Below are positions 16,617 to 26,172 of a DNA stretch of 57,401 nt, piece after piece. Position 1 is the first letter of the stretch, and every line of letters begins with the position of its first letter. This DNA is from JBBDIX01 sp050486225 (lineage in GTDB: Bacteria > Actinomycetota > Nitriliruptoria > Nitriliruptorales > Nitriliruptoraceae): positions 1-57,401 of the forward strand of contig JBJHCV010000013.1 in NCBI GenBank assembly GCA_050486225.1, written 5' to 3'. Under the pieces are notes generated by a model. The model was not told the DNA's origin, made no database searches, and was given only the letters and a program-made list of their open reading frames with translations. The position numbers and the translations under genes were made by a program.

Positions 16617-17732
16617 TCAGGACACCGTCAACGGCAGGGAACGACCCACGATCGAGCGCGCCTGGGCCGCGATGCGGTCGGCGACCTCCCGGATGGCCAC
16701 GGCCGCGGGGACCTCCGGGTTGGAGAGCACCAGCGGAACGCCGGCGTCGCCACCCTCGCGCAGGCGCGGGTCGATGGGGATGCGACCGAGCAGTTCGGTT
16801 CCGAGGGCCTCGGCCAGTTCGGTCCCGCCACCGGAACCGAACAGCTCGTGCGACGACGAGCAGTCGGGGCAGGTGAACAGCGCCATGTTCTCGATGACGC
16901 CGGCGACCTTCATGCCAGTCTGCTCCGTGGCCCGGCCCGCGCGCAGCGCGACCTTCTGGGCGGCCTGCTGCGGGGTGGTCACCACGATCATGTCGGCGTT
17001 CGGGAGCATCTGCGCCATGGAGATCGCGATGTCTCCGGTGCCCGGCGGCAGGTCACACAGAAGGAAGTCGAGTTCTCCCCAGTGGACGTCACCCAGGAAC
17101 TGCTGCAGCGCGCGGTGCAGCATGGGGCCACGCCAGATGACCGAGCGGTCCGGGTCGGTGAAGAAGCCGATGGAGATGACCTTGCAGCCGTGGGCCTGCA
17201 GGGGCATGACCATGCCCTCGAACGCGACGGGCTTGCCCGACACGCCCAGCATCCGAGGGATCGAGTAGCCCCAGATGTCCGCATCGAGCACCCCGACGCG
17301 GTGTCCCTTCTCGGCGAGCGCCACGGCGAGGTTGACGGTCACCGACGACTTGCCCACTCCGCCCTTGCCGGAGGCCACCGCGATGACCTTCGTGTCCGAG
17401 TCGGCCTGCGCGAACGGGATGTTGAGTTCCGGGTTGCCCGCGCCCCGCTCGGCGCGCAGGTTGGCCGACAACTGCTGGCGCTCCTCGTCGGTCATCGAGC
17501 CGAATGCGACCTGCACGTCGTCGACGTCCTCCAGGGTCATCACCGCCGCCGTCACGTCAGTGGTGATGCGGTCCTTGAGGGGACATCCCGGGATCGTGAG
17601 CTTGATCTGCACGCCGACCCGCCGACCCTCGATCGCGATCGCCTGCACCATGCCCAGTTCGGTGATCGGCTTGCCGATCTCCGGGTCCTGGACCGTCGCG
17701 AGTACTTCCTGAACCTGGCTCTCGGTGGGCAC
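16617..17732 (-). CDS. mrp: Mrp/ApbC-type Fe-S cluster carrier ATPase
   Basis: 371 aa, GTG start with AGGAAGG upstream. An N-terminal MIP18 domain (residues 1-~85) precedes a P-loop ATPase with the deviant Walker A GKGGVGKSS (~113-121). The CxxC cluster-binding pair is in FTCPDCSSS. It delivers 4Fe-4S clusters to apoproteins in the cytosol; the dicluster ferredoxin nearby is a possible client. mrp (Rv1229c) also lies a few genes from htrA-tatB in Mycobacterium. Confidence 0.93.
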   Translation of the reverse strand: MPTESQVQEVLATVQDPEIGKPITELGMVQAIAIEGRRVGVQIKLTIPGCPLKDRITTDVTAAVMTLEDVDDVQVAFGSMTDEERQQLSANLRAERGAGNPELNIPFAQADSDTKVIAVASGKGGVGKSSVTVNLAVALAEKGHRVGVLDADIWGYSIPRMLGVSGKPVAFEGMVMPLQAHGCKVISIGFFTDPDRSVIWRGPMLHRALQQFLGDVHWGELDFLLCDLPPGTGDIAISMAQMLPNADMIVVTTPQQAAQKVALRAGRATEQTGMKVAGVIENMALFTCPDCSSSHELFGSGGGTELAEALGTELLGRIPIDPRLREGGDAGVPLVLSNPEVPAAVAIREVADRIAAQARSIVGRSLPLTVS

Positions 17733-17899
17733 GTGGGGGGCCTTCCTGCGGGGTGGACACCGGCGTGAGGGGCGAGGTCGCGATGCGGACGTCGACGTCG
17801 ACGTCGCGACGTGGCCGGACAGACCCGAGGGTAGCGGTGTGGTCCGGCCAGTAGCCTCCGGGCCGTCGGGAGGGGTGTGGTGTCGTCGCGACGTCGAGC

Positions 17900-18679
17900 A
17901 TGAGGCTGCCTCGCGGGCCGTCTGCGATCCTGCGGTGGGTGCCGGTGCTCGCGGTGGTGCTCACGGGGTGCCGCGCGGACGTCCGGGTCGAGATCGACGT
18001 CAACGCGGAGGGTGGCGCGAGCACCGGGGTCGTCGTCCATCTCGACGAGGCCGCGGTCGACTGGTTGACGGCCGCGGACGTCGACGCAGCCGCCATCGTG
18101 TCTGGCGCGGCGGTCGACCCGTGGCGGTTCGAACGGGGTCCCGGTGACGGCCTCGAACTCTGGCTGCGGCGCGACGTCGACGATGCGGCCGAACTCGGTG
18201 ACGTGCTGCGCGGGTTGGGGGCAGGACTCACGGCCGACGACCCCACGATCGTCCTTGACCTGGAGGTCCAACGGCCGGACCGTCGAACGACCCGGCTGGT
18301 CGGCTCGGTCGAGCCGCGTCCTGCGGGGTCGGCTGCGCTGCTCGTCGACGGTCACGACGTGGGTCCGGGGGCCGACGAACTCGCGGAACTCGCTCGGGAG
18401 TTCGTGACGGTTGGGCTCGTCGTGCGGCTTCCCGGAGAGGTCGTCGCGCACGACGGGGACCGGACGGGCGACGGAGTCCGGTTTGACCTGATGGTCGGGG
18501 AGCGCCGGAGTGTGTCCGTCGAGTCCAGGTCACCGGCACCCTCGCCGACGCCCGTCGCGATGTCCCTGGTGGGTCTGGGGGCTGCTGCGCTCGTCGGCGC
18601 AGGCGTCGCGCTGTCGCGAGCACGGTCGAGGCGCCGCCGCCCCGCAGACGTGCCCGGTCAGGGTTCGCCCGGGGCGTGA
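17900..18679 (+). CDS. LppM-like lipoprotein
   Basis: 259 aa. A signal peptide ends in the lipobox VLTGC (Cys ~24). The beta-rich extracellular domain begins with RADVRVEIDVNAEGG, as in the LppM family. A C-terminal TM segment (~residues 215-235) is followed by an Arg-rich tail (RARSRRRRP). So it appears tethered at both ends. LppM proteins of actinobacteria bind lipids and affect envelope or host interaction; the role here is unknown. Divergent from mrp, convergent with the next gene. Confidence 0.7.
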   Translation: MRLPRGPSAILRWVPVLAVVLTGCRADVRVEIDVNAEGGASTGVVVHLDEAAVDWLTAADVDAAAIVSGAAVDPWRFERGPGDGLELWLRRDVDDAAELGDVLRGLGAGLTADDPTIVLDLEVQRPDRRTTRLVGSVEPRPAGSAALLVDGHDVGPGADELAELAREFVTVGLVVRLPGEVVAHDGDRTGDGVRFDLMVGERRSVSVESRSPAPSPTPVAMSLVGLGAAALVGAGVALSRARSRRRRPADVPGQGSPGA

Positions 18680-18701
18680 CGACGGGTCGGAACCTCCGGC
18701 G

Positions 18702-19457
18702 TCAGTACCGGGGGGTGAGCTCCGCGAGCACGCACGTCTGCTTCCAGCGCTCGAGCGCGTGCTCACCGTCGGGCAGGTTGAGGCGGGTGCCGAGCCCCAG
18801 CGAGGCGACCCGTTCGAACTCCTCGGTGTCGGTGACGATCCGCACGTCTGCCTCGGTCGTCCCGATGGTCGCCTTGACGTCCTTGGACTTGATCGTCAGG
18901 GTCACCGTGGTCGCCTCGGCGAGGCCGGGAAGCTGCTGTTCCTGGCCCCCTTCGAGCACGAACAGGGACCGCCCCTGCTGGACGTACCACGCGGGCCGGG
19001 TGACCGAGCCGCCCTTCGCCTGAGGGATGGTCACCCAGCACACGGCGCTCTTCTTGAGCGCGGCCTGCGCCGCCTCCTCGAGCACCCCGGCACCACTGGC
19101 CGAGTCCGGTGCGTCGATGAACACGGGGACCCGGGCCGTGAGCGCGCCGTCGATGTAGATCAGCAGGGTGTGCTCGGCGGTCGAACGGATCACGATGCGT
19201 TCGGTGACGGTCGTGCGGAACAGGTCCTCGAACATCGCGCCACGGAGTTCGATGACGCGTGACGGGGACTGCCACAGGATCTCGCCGTCGGGCGCCGCCA
19301 GCGCGACGACCTCCTCGACGAGCCCCTGCGACCCCTTGTAGACCCGAGCCACCTCGAAGGTCTGCGTCGATCCGGGGAGTTCGCCGATCATGCGGATCGC
19401 CGGATCGGCGACGCCCGACGCCCGGTAGGACTCGACGTCGTACGCCATGGCCGACAT
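18702..19457 (-). CDS. Conserved-looking hypothetical protein
   Basis: 251 aa from ATG 19457, with GGTGAG 5-6 nt upstream (a GTG at 19497-19499 is possible). It is soluble and mixed alpha/beta. The C-terminal half (TRPAWYVQQGRSLFVLEGGQ, then VTLTIKSKD) is reminiscent of flavin-binding split-barrel proteins, but I would not assign that. No catalytic motif is clear. It is divergent from the PHP gene. Confidence 0.6.
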   Translation of the reverse strand: MSAMAYDVESYRASGVADPAIRMIGELPGSTQTFEVARVYKGSQGLVEEVVALAAPDGEILWQSPSRVIELRGAMFEDLFRTTVTERIVIRSTAEHTLLIYIDGALTARVPVFIDAPDSASGAGVLEEAAQAALKKSAVCWVTIPQAKGGSVTRPAWYVQQGRSLFVLEGGQEQQLPGLAEATTVTLTIKSKDVKATIGTTEADVRIVTDTEEFERVASLGLGTRLNLPDGEHALERWKQTCVLAELTPRY

Positions 19458-19651
19458 CACGCTCACCCGCGACACCGCAGTCTCCGTCCTCGTGGTCACC
19501 TTCGGGTTGGATGCTAGCCCGCATGCCCTACCGTGCCGGCACCGGAGGGTCGGGCGGCTCGGCGTCCGACCCCTCGACGACGCCCCGGGGCAGGTCCCGG
19601 AGACGCCACCTACCCGCCACTGACCCGCCCCCGACCCGTCGGAGACGCAGC

Positions 19652-20488
19652 GTGACGTTCGACATGCACACCCACTCGGTCCACTCGGACGGCACCACGA
19701 CGATCGAGCACAACGTGCGCGAGGCGGTCGCACTCGGTCTCGAGGGGCTCGCGGTCACGGACCACGACACCATGGCGGGATGCGACGAGGCGTTCGACGC
19801 GGCCGACGGCACCGGGCTGCAGATCGTCCCCGGCACCGAGTTCTCGGCCGAGCACGAGGGCTGGTCGGTGCACGTGCTCGGGTTCTGGATCGACGCCGCG
19901 GACGACGCGCTGACCTCGGAACTCGACCGCCTGCGCAACGAACGGGTCCACCGGGCCCGCGCCATCGTCGAGCGGTTCGTCGCGCTGGGCATCGACGTCT
20001 CCTTCGACCGGGTCCAGCAGATCGCGGGTGCGGCGCCGGTGGGGCGGCCGCACATCGCCCAGGCGGTCGTCGAGGCGGGTGGAGCGGCCGACACGCGCGA
20101 GGTGTTCGACCGCTACCTGGCCGACGGCGGTCCCGCGAACGTCCCCAAGCACGCGGTGGATCCCTGCCGGGCGGTCGAACTGCTCCGGGGTGCGGGGGGA
20201 GTCGCAGTGCTCGCCCACCCGGGTCTCTACGCGCAGCGTGAGGGGCAGGCCGGCATCTCGACCGACGTGATCGAGGCGATGGCCGGTGTGGGGCTCGTGG
20301 GGATCGAGGCGGAGCATCCGGATCACACCTCGGTCCAGCGTGCCCACTACGGCGACGTCGCCCGTGCCCTCGGGTTGGTGGTCACCGCGGGCAGTGACTA
20401 CCACGGCGAGGCGAAGGACAACCGTCTGGGGTCCGCGACGACCTCGCGCGAGGCCGTGGAACGTCTGCAGGCGCACCGACGCGCCTGA
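19652..20488 (+). CDS. PHP-domain metal-dependent phosphoesterase
   Basis: 278 aa from GTG 19652. The polymerase-and-histidinol-phosphatase metal motifs are in order: MHTHSVHSDGT (residues ~5-15), TDHDTM, PGTEFSAEH, LAHPG, and GSDYHG near the end. The family includes nucleoside-3',5'-bisphosphate phosphatase (YciV/TrpH) and similar exo-phosphoesterases, acting in the cytosol with 2-3 metal ions. The specific substrate is not determined. Confidence 0.9.
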   Translation: MTFDMHTHSVHSDGTTTIEHNVREAVALGLEGLAVTDHDTMAGCDEAFDAADGTGLQIVPGTEFSAEHEGWSVHVLGFWIDAADDALTSELDRLRNERVHRARAIVERFVALGIDVSFDRVQQIAGAAPVGRPHIAQAVVEAGGAADTREVFDRYLADGGPANVPKHAVDPCRAVELLRGAGGVAVLAHPGLYAQREGQAGISTDVIEAMAGVGLVGIEAEHPDHTSVQRAHYGDVARALGLVVTAGSDYHGEAKDNRLGSATTSREAVERLQAHRRA

Positions 20489-20516
20489 GCGCCCGTCTCG
20501 CGCACTCTGAACGTGT

Positions 20517-20534
20517 CCTGTCCGTTCGGACAGG
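20517..20534. promoter_or_regulatory. Perfect palindrome CCTGTCCG-TT-CGGACAGG
   Basis: 8-bp arms and a 2-base centre. It lies 8 nt upstream of TACACT (20542-20547, TANNNT-type -10) and covers the expected -35 position of the FHA-LuxR gene. This fits an autoregulatory operator, or alternatively the terminator of the PHP gene. Confidence 0.45.
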
Positions 20535-20609
20535 TCCCGACGTACACTCCCGTGCATCGGTCTGCTCTGCTCGCCGATCGGCACGAGCCGCCACTCCGAC
20601 CACGAGGGG

Positions 20610-21197
20610 ATGCGTGTGGATCGCCCGGTACAGAAGGCCCAGAAGATCATCCCGGTGCCTGCCCTGAACTTCACCGACGGGCCACTGTCGGGACGTGTGC
20701 TGCGTCTCGACCGCGACGTCGCGACCGTCGGTCGTCGCGACGACAACGCCTACGTCGTGCCCGACCCGCGGGTCTCGCGGGTGCATGCGGAGATCCGCAG
20801 GGAACCGTCAGCCGTCATCGTCACGGACCTCGGCTCGAGCGCGGGAACCAAGATCAACGGTGTGACCATCGAGGGGCCCAAGGTGGTCCACCACGGTGAC
20901 CGCGTGAGCTTCGGTCCGGTCACCGCCGTCTTCGAGGATCCGGCGATGGCCGCGCAACAGGACGACACCACGGTGGTGTTCGAACTGCCGAAGGTCGAGA
21001 CGGGTCCGCGCCTGTCGCCCCGCCAGTCGGAGGTCCTCGCGCTGATGGCCGAGGGAATGACCAATGCGGAGATCGGCGCGCAGCTGGGCGTCACGGAACG
21101 CACGGTGAAGGCCTACGCGCAGGAGCTGTACGACAAGCTCGGGGTGCGCAATCGTGCGGGCGCCGTGGCCGAGGCCGCGAAGCTCGGGCTGCTGTAG
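20610..21197 (+). CDS. FHA-LuxR fusion transcriptional regulator
   Basis: 195 aa from ATG 20610 with a purine-rich RBS (CGAGGGG). An N-terminal FHA domain (residues ~20-105; GRRDDNAYVV, SRVHAEI, SSAGTKINGV) would bind phosphothreonine. A C-terminal LuxR/GerE helix-turn-helix (~135-195; LSPRQSEVLALMAEGMTNAEIGAQLG) would bind DNA. There is no receiver domain. The architecture suggests gene control by a Ser/Thr kinase; no kinase gene is in the window. Confidence 0.9.
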   Translation: MRVDRPVQKAQKIIPVPALNFTDGPLSGRVLRLDRDVATVGRRDDNAYVVPDPRVSRVHAEIRREPSAVIVTDLGSSAGTKINGVTIEGPKVVHHGDRVSFGPVTAVFEDPAMAAQQDDTTVVFELPKVETGPRLSPRQSEVLALMAEGMTNAEIGAQLGVTERTVKAYAQELYDKLGVRNRAGAVAEAAKLGLL

Positions 21198-21255
21198 GCC
21201 GCCCGCAGGTCAGTGGCCGGCACGCGGCTGCCTCGCGGCCGTGAGACGCCTGTTC

Positions 21256-23316
21256 CTACGGCAGGTGTTCGACCTTCACCTGCCGCGTGGGCTGGGGCTG
21301 TCCGTCGCCACGAGCCTCGGAGCCGCGCGCCGCGACGTCGGTCCGGCGGCGGGCCGGCTGGCGGTCGCCGGACGCTTCGGCACCACGGCCGCTCCGCGCC
21401 GAGCCCTGCCCGCGTCGCCCTCGGTCACCGCCGTTGCGGCCGCCGGAGCCGTCACCGCGCCCACCGGCCTTGCGTCCACCGGAGTCGTCGCCGCGTCCAC
21501 GACCGCTGTCACTGTCGCTCCGGCCTCCCTCGCCACGCCCGGTGCCGCTGCCGCGGCGGCGCGCACCGCCGCTCGCGGAGTCCTGCTCCTCGTTGCGGGG
21601 CGCCTGGCCACGACCCGACGATCGGCCACGGCGGGTCGAGCCCGATCGGGACGACTGCTCGTTGGTCGCGTCAGACCTGGTGCTCGACCCGCTGCGGCCC
21701 CTGTTCCGCCCAGCCCTCGACGGGCGCGACTCGTCGACGTCACGGTCGTTGGTCGTGTCCGCCGTCGGCCCACCGGGAGCCGCCGCGCGAGCGCGGGTCC
21801 GCGTGCGGGTGCGCACCCGCTCGCCCGATGGCGACGCCTCGGCGGTCACCGGCGATGTCGTGGCGTCCACACCGTCGCGCTGCCTCGCGTCGTCCGCGAG
21901 TCCGGCGCCGGCACCTGCGGTCGAACCCTGCGTCGAGGACGATCCGCTGCGCGCGCGCCCGGAGCCTCGTGACGACGCGTCCCGGGATCGCCCCGAGCCG
22001 CCTCGGGATCGCCCCGACCGGTTCGAGGACCCGTTGGACGAACCGTCCGTCGCACCCTCGCGTGACTCGGGCGCGTCCTTCGTCGCGGTGCGGGAGCCCG
22101 TCGATGCGGCCCGCCCACCGGAGCGTGCGGTGGCCAGGTGCGACCAGGGCGTCTCCTTGGGAAGGTCGAAGCGGCGGGTGAGTTCGTCCGAGGTGGAGAA
22201 CACGTCGACCACGGGCTCGGCAGCGCCGACGGCCTTGCGGATGACGTCGAGGCGGGAGATCTCGTTGTGCTCCGCGAAGGTGATCGCAGCACCGCCCTGG
22301 CCGGCGCGGGCCGTGCGCCCGATGCGGTGCAGGTACATCTTCTCGTCGTCCGGGCAGTCGTAGTTGACGACGTGCGTCACGTCGGTGACGTCGAGCCCTC
22401 GTGCGGCGACCTCGGTCGCGACGAGGACGTTCGCCTTCCCGGATCGGAAACGATCGAGGTTGCGTTCCCGTGTCGTCTGGCGCAGGTCGCCGTGGATCGC
22501 GATCGCCGGGGTCCCGAGGCCCTCGAGTTCGTCGACGAGCCGGTCGGCCATGTGCTTGGTGCGCACGAAGACGAACACGCCCTTGCGCTTCGGAGACTGG
22601 AGGATCCGGGCCAGGACCCGGGGCTTGTCCATCCGGTGGACCTGGAAGAAGTGCTGCTCGACGTTGGGTGCCGTGTCCGCTTCCTGGCTCGCCGCGCGGG
22701 TGAACGTCGGGTGGTCGAGGTAGCGACGTCCGAGCCGCACGATCTCGGTCGGCATCGTCGCGGAGAACAGCATCGTGTGCCGTCCCTCGCGCGAACACGC
22801 CTCGATGAGCCGTTCGACGTCGGGCAGGAACCCCATGTCGAGCATCTCGTCGGCCTCGTCGAGGACCAGCTGCGAGACCTGCGACAGGTCCAGGATGCCT
22901 CGGTTCAGGTGGTCGAGCAGCCGCCCGGGGGTTCCGACCACCACGTGGGCGCCCGAGGTCAGCAGTTCGGTCTGCTCCTCGTAGGGCACCCCGCCATAGA
23001 CGCTGACCGACGAGATGCCGAGTGCCTGTCCGATGCGCAGGTCACCGTGGACCTGGACGCACAGCTCACGGGTCGGCACCACGATCAGGGCCTGGGTACG
23101 CCGCAGGTCGGGGTCCAGTCGCTGGAGCAGTGGCAGCCCGAAGGCGAGCGTCTTGCCCGTCCCGGTGCGTGCCTGACCGATCAGGTCGTTGCCGGCCAGC
23201 GCCAGCGGGAGGGTCATCTCCTGGATGGGGAAGGGATGGGTGATTCCCTGCTTCTCGAGTTCGTCGCAGAGTTCGGGGGCGACACCAAGGTCGCGGAAGG
23301 ACTTCGTCACGAGCAT
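21256..23316 (-). CDS. DEAD-box RNA helicase with long basic/disordered C-terminal tail
   Basis: 686 aa. All core motifs are present: ARTGTGKT (49-56), PTREL, DEAD (153-156), SAT (185-187), and HRIGRTAR (330-337). After about residue 400 there are ~285 residues rich in Gly, Arg and Ser (GRGRG, RSGS, SGG). Such tails bind RNA in CsdA/DeaD- and RhlE-type helicases. Likely roles are ribosome assembly or mRNA decay, often cold-induced. Monocistronic. The tail is repetitive and frameshift-prone in assemblies but is open throughout. Confidence 0.93.
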   Translation of the reverse strand: MLVTKSFRDLGVAPELCDELEKQGITHPFPIQEMTLPLALAGNDLIGQARTGTGKTLAFGLPLLQRLDPDLRRTQALIVVPTRELCVQVHGDLRIGQALGISSVSVYGGVPYEEQTELLTSGAHVVVGTPGRLLDHLNRGILDLSQVSQLVLDEADEMLDMGFLPDVERLIEACSREGRHTMLFSATMPTEIVRLGRRYLDHPTFTRAASQEADTAPNVEQHFFQVHRMDKPRVLARILQSPKRKGVFVFVRTKHMADRLVDELEGLGTPAIAIHGDLRQTTRERNLDRFRSGKANVLVATEVAARGLDVTDVTHVVNYDCPDDEKMYLHRIGRTARAGQGGAAITFAEHNEISRLDVIRKAVGAAEPVVDVFSTSDELTRRFDLPKETPWSHLATARSGGRAASTGSRTATKDAPESREGATDGSSNGSSNRSGRSRGGSGRSRDASSRGSGRARSGSSSTQGSTAGAGAGLADDARQRDGVDATTSPVTAEASPSGERVRTRTRTRARAAAPGGPTADTTNDRDVDESRPSRAGRNRGRSGSSTRSDATNEQSSRSGSTRRGRSSGRGQAPRNEEQDSASGGARRRGSGTGRGEGGRSDSDSGRGRGDDSGGRKAGGRGDGSGGRNGGDRGRRGQGSARSGRGAEASGDRQPARRRTDVAARGSEARGDGQPQPTRQVKVEHLP

Positions 23317-23610
23317 CTCTCGTCCGGGTGATCCCCGGCACCGGCGGATGCTTGTGCCTGGCGATCACGTCTCGACTGCATCGTCCCGGGGCGCACGCAG
23401 AGAAGGTGGCGGAGCGGATCCGCCCTCGAGCGAGTGGATGTCGACCTCAGGATCGGTCGTCGGACCGATGTCGACTCGCCACACGGAACATGTCCGAAGG
23501 GTATCGGATACACGGTGCCCCGCGCCGGAGGCAGCACTAGGGTCGACGTCGGCCGCGACGAGCGGCGCGTGCGTCGGACCTGCGGCGCCGTCGAGAGTGT
23601 GGGGTCTGAG

Positions 23611-25356
23611 GTGTCCGGATCGCTGGAGCGTGCGCAGCGACTGGTGTCGCGCTACGTCGACCACGTGCGCACGTTCGCGCCCGTCGAGGCGACCCGGATG
23701 GGCATCCGTGACCGCGACGGCGACCTGCCCGACCTCTCTCCGGAGACCCTGGCGGCCCGCAGCCGTGACCTTTCAGTGCTCTCTGCGGAGGTCGCGGGTG
23801 CGCTCGCCGCACTGGATCCCGGCGCGCGGGGTGAGGATCGCGAGGCTCGCGGCGACCTCGAACTGCTGGCCGACGAGTGTGCCTACCGGCGCTTCATCCT
23901 CGACGTGCGTCCGCGATTCCTCCTCGATCCGCTCGCGGCCCTCGAGACGGCGTCGGCCGGGATCCACGAACTGCTCCAGCGCGACGATCCGGACCCCGAG
24001 GAGCGCTGCCGCTCGATCGAGGCCGCCGCCCAGCGGGCTCGTCGCATGCCCGTGCTGCTCGAACAGGCCGGGTCGCTGCTGGAGAGCGCACCGGCACCGC
24101 ACCTGGCGGTTGCGCTGGAACGCGTGGCCGGGCTGATCCCCCTGGTGCGTGACGAACTGCCGCGGCGTGCCGCGGGCATGGGCGTCGACGTGTCGCCCGC
24201 ACGCGACGCCGGCGAGGTGGCCGCCGAGGCACTCGACGCGTACGCGGCGCTGCTCACGGAACTGGGGGACGAACCGCCGGGGGACTGGCGGTTGGGTCCC
24301 GACGACCACCGGGTCATCCTGTCGTCGGCGCTCGGCACCCGCATGCCGGCCTCGGACATCCACGCTCGAGCACGCGCCTGGCGCGACGAGGTGCGTGAGG
24401 AACTCGCGGACCTGGCAGCCTCGACGTGGCCGCGACGGTTCGGCGGGGAGCCTCTGCCGCAGGACCGCACGGATCTCGTGCGGCGGACCCTCGAGTCGAT
24501 CGCGGACACCGCCGTGGACCCGGATCGCCTGGTCGACGAGGCCCGCCACGCCGTCGACCGGGCCCGGGCGTTCACGCTCGACGCCGGCATCGTCGACGTG
24601 CCGCCCGCCGAGCGGCTGCGGATCGCCGAGGTGCCGGCTCACCTGCGTGGGATCGCCGTCGCGTTCGTCGCTCCACCTCCACCGTTCGCGGCGGAGGCCG
24701 GATGCACCTACTACCTGTCACCGGTGCGCGATGACTGGGACCACGACCAGGTCCGTGCGCACCTGCGTGAGTACAACCCGACGCAGCTGCGCTCACTCGC
24801 CATCCACGAGGCGTATCCCGGGCACTTCGTGCAGCTCGAGCACGCGGCCCAGCACCCCCGCCTCGCACGGCGACTGCTCACTCGGCCGGTGTTCGCCGAG
24901 GGGTGGGCGGTGTACGCCGAACGCATCGCGGTCGCCCTCGGATTCGGGACCGAGGTGCCCGGCGACGTCGACCCCGACGACCTGCGGATCATCCAGCGCA
25001 AGGGTGAACTGCGCATCGCCACCATCGCGATGCTCGACGTCGGGCTGCACGCGGGCGACCTCGACGACCCGGCGGCCATCGACCTGCTGACCGGTGGCGC
25101 GTTCCTGTCGCGGGCCCAGGCACGCAACATGCTCGATCGGGCGCGGGTGTCCGGCGGCCAGATGTGTTCGTACTTCGTCGGCGGTGAGGAGATGGCCGAC
25201 CTGCGCCGTGACGTGGAGCGCGCCCAGGGCGAGGCGTTCGACCTTCGTGACTTCCACCAGCGCGTGCTGTCGCACGGCACGCCGAGCTTCCCGGTCATCG
25301 CGGCGGCCCTCGCCGACGACCAGCACGTGCGACGTCCCTTTGCGCTGTCTGCCTGA
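23611..25356 (+). CDS. DUF885-family putative metallopeptidase
   Basis: 581 aa from GTG 23611 (a GTG at 23599 is an alternative). No signal peptide, so probably cytosolic. The HEAYPGH motif (residues ~399-405) is the zinc-binding HExxxH of DUF885 proteins, and FAEGWAVYAE downstream supplies the third ligand Glu. Known members are poorly characterised putative dipeptidases or carboxypeptidases. Flanked by the helicase (divergent) and the SpoU methylase (convergent). Confidence 0.88.
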   Translation: MSGSLERAQRLVSRYVDHVRTFAPVEATRMGIRDRDGDLPDLSPETLAARSRDLSVLSAEVAGALAALDPGARGEDREARGDLELLADECAYRRFILDVRPRFLLDPLAALETASAGIHELLQRDDPDPEERCRSIEAAAQRARRMPVLLEQAGSLLESAPAPHLAVALERVAGLIPLVRDELPRRAAGMGVDVSPARDAGEVAAEALDAYAALLTELGDEPPGDWRLGPDDHRVILSSALGTRMPASDIHARARAWRDEVREELADLAASTWPRRFGGEPLPQDRTDLVRRTLESIADTAVDPDRLVDEARHAVDRARAFTLDAGIVDVPPAERLRIAEVPAHLRGIAVAFVAPPPPFAAEAGCTYYLSPVRDDWDHDQVRAHLREYNPTQLRSLAIHEAYPGHFVQLEHAAQHPRLARRLLTRPVFAEGWAVYAERIAVALGFGTEVPGDVDPDDLRIIQRKGELRIATIAMLDVGLHAGDLDDPAAIDLLTGGAFLSRAQARNMLDRARVSGGQMCSYFVGGEEMADLRRDVERAQGEAFDLRDFHQRVLSHGTPSFPVIAAALADDQHVRRPFALSA

Positions 25357-25428
25357 TCGTCGTCCCGGGCGCGTCCGTGTTCGTGCCCGCCCCGGTCCCC
25401 ACGTCGCAAGGGGCACCAGGGGGTCCCC

Positions 25429-26172
25429 TCAGGCGGGGCGACTCGACGTGTACAGGGTGATGGCGACGGCGGTCGCGAGGTTCAGGCTCGACACGCCGCT
25501 GCGCATCGGGATGCGCAGGGCCGTCGTCGCCCGCGCACGAAGGTCTGCGGAGAGGCCGTCGCGTTCGGTCCCGAACGCGAGGAGCCCCTCGGCCGGCAGC
25601 GTCTCGGCGGACAGTTCGTCGCCGTCGGGGTCGATCGCCACCAGCGGCAGGTCGACGCCGTCGAGCGCGTCCACGTCGGCGACGCGTACGACCGGCAGTG
25701 CGAACTGGAGCCCGGCGGCTGAGCGCACACACGACACGTGCCACGGGTCCGCCGTCCCGACGACGACGACCCCCGCCGCGTCCGCAGCGGCCGCGACCCG
25801 GATGGTCGCACCGAGGTTGCCCAGGTGTCGAGGTTCCTCGAGGACGACGACGCGACCGTCGGCCAACCGGTTCAGGGACCACACCGGGCGTCGGGCCACG
25901 GCGAGCAGGGGCGAGGGAAGGTCCCGACCGTCGAGCATCCGCCGCCACGCCGGTGGGTCCACCTCGTGGATGTCCGGGGGCAGCGCCACGTCCGGGGCCA
26001 GTCGAGCCAGCAGGTCGCGGGCCCGGGACAGGTCCGGTGTGACGGTGGTCTCCACGTCGGCGCCGAACCGAAGTGCGTGCTTGACCGCGTGGACGCCCTC
26101 GAGCACGACCAGTGTCGGATCGACCCGTGCGTCCCTGACGCGGCCGACGACGGCACCGTACGCTGCGGGCAT
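25429..26172 (-). CDS. SpoU/TrmH-family RNA 2'-O-methyltransferase
   Basis: 247 aa. ATG 26172 has a good RBS (GGAGGAG) about 6 nt upstream. A SPOUT knot fold: motif 1 is EEPRHLGNLGATIR (the NxGxxxR of TrmH enzymes), and the C-terminal motif SGVSSLNLATAVAITLY matches SVSLNVSVAAAI. An N-terminal substrate-binding domain is present. It methylates a ribose 2'-OH in rRNA or tRNA using SAM; the target is unknown. Its start codon overlaps that of the divergent fxsA gene. Confidence 0.9.
   Translation of the reverse strand: MPAAYGAVVGRVRDARVDPTLVVLEGVHAVKHALRFGADVETTVTPDLSRARDLLARLAPDVALPPDIHEVDPPAWRRMLDGRDLPSPLLAVARRPVWSLNRLADGRVVVLEEPRHLGNLGATIRVAAAADAAGVVVVGTADPWHVSCVRSAAGLQFALPVVRVADVDALDGVDLPLVAIDPDGDELSAETLPAEGLLAFGTERDGLSADLRARATTALRIPMRSGVSSLNLATAVAITLYTSSRPA

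Noticed and set aside
22138..23331. Long plus-strand frame opposite the DEAD-box helicase
   Set aside because: Composition is antisense-like (Val/Asp/Arg-rich). There is no domain, and the helicase on the other strand has every motif.
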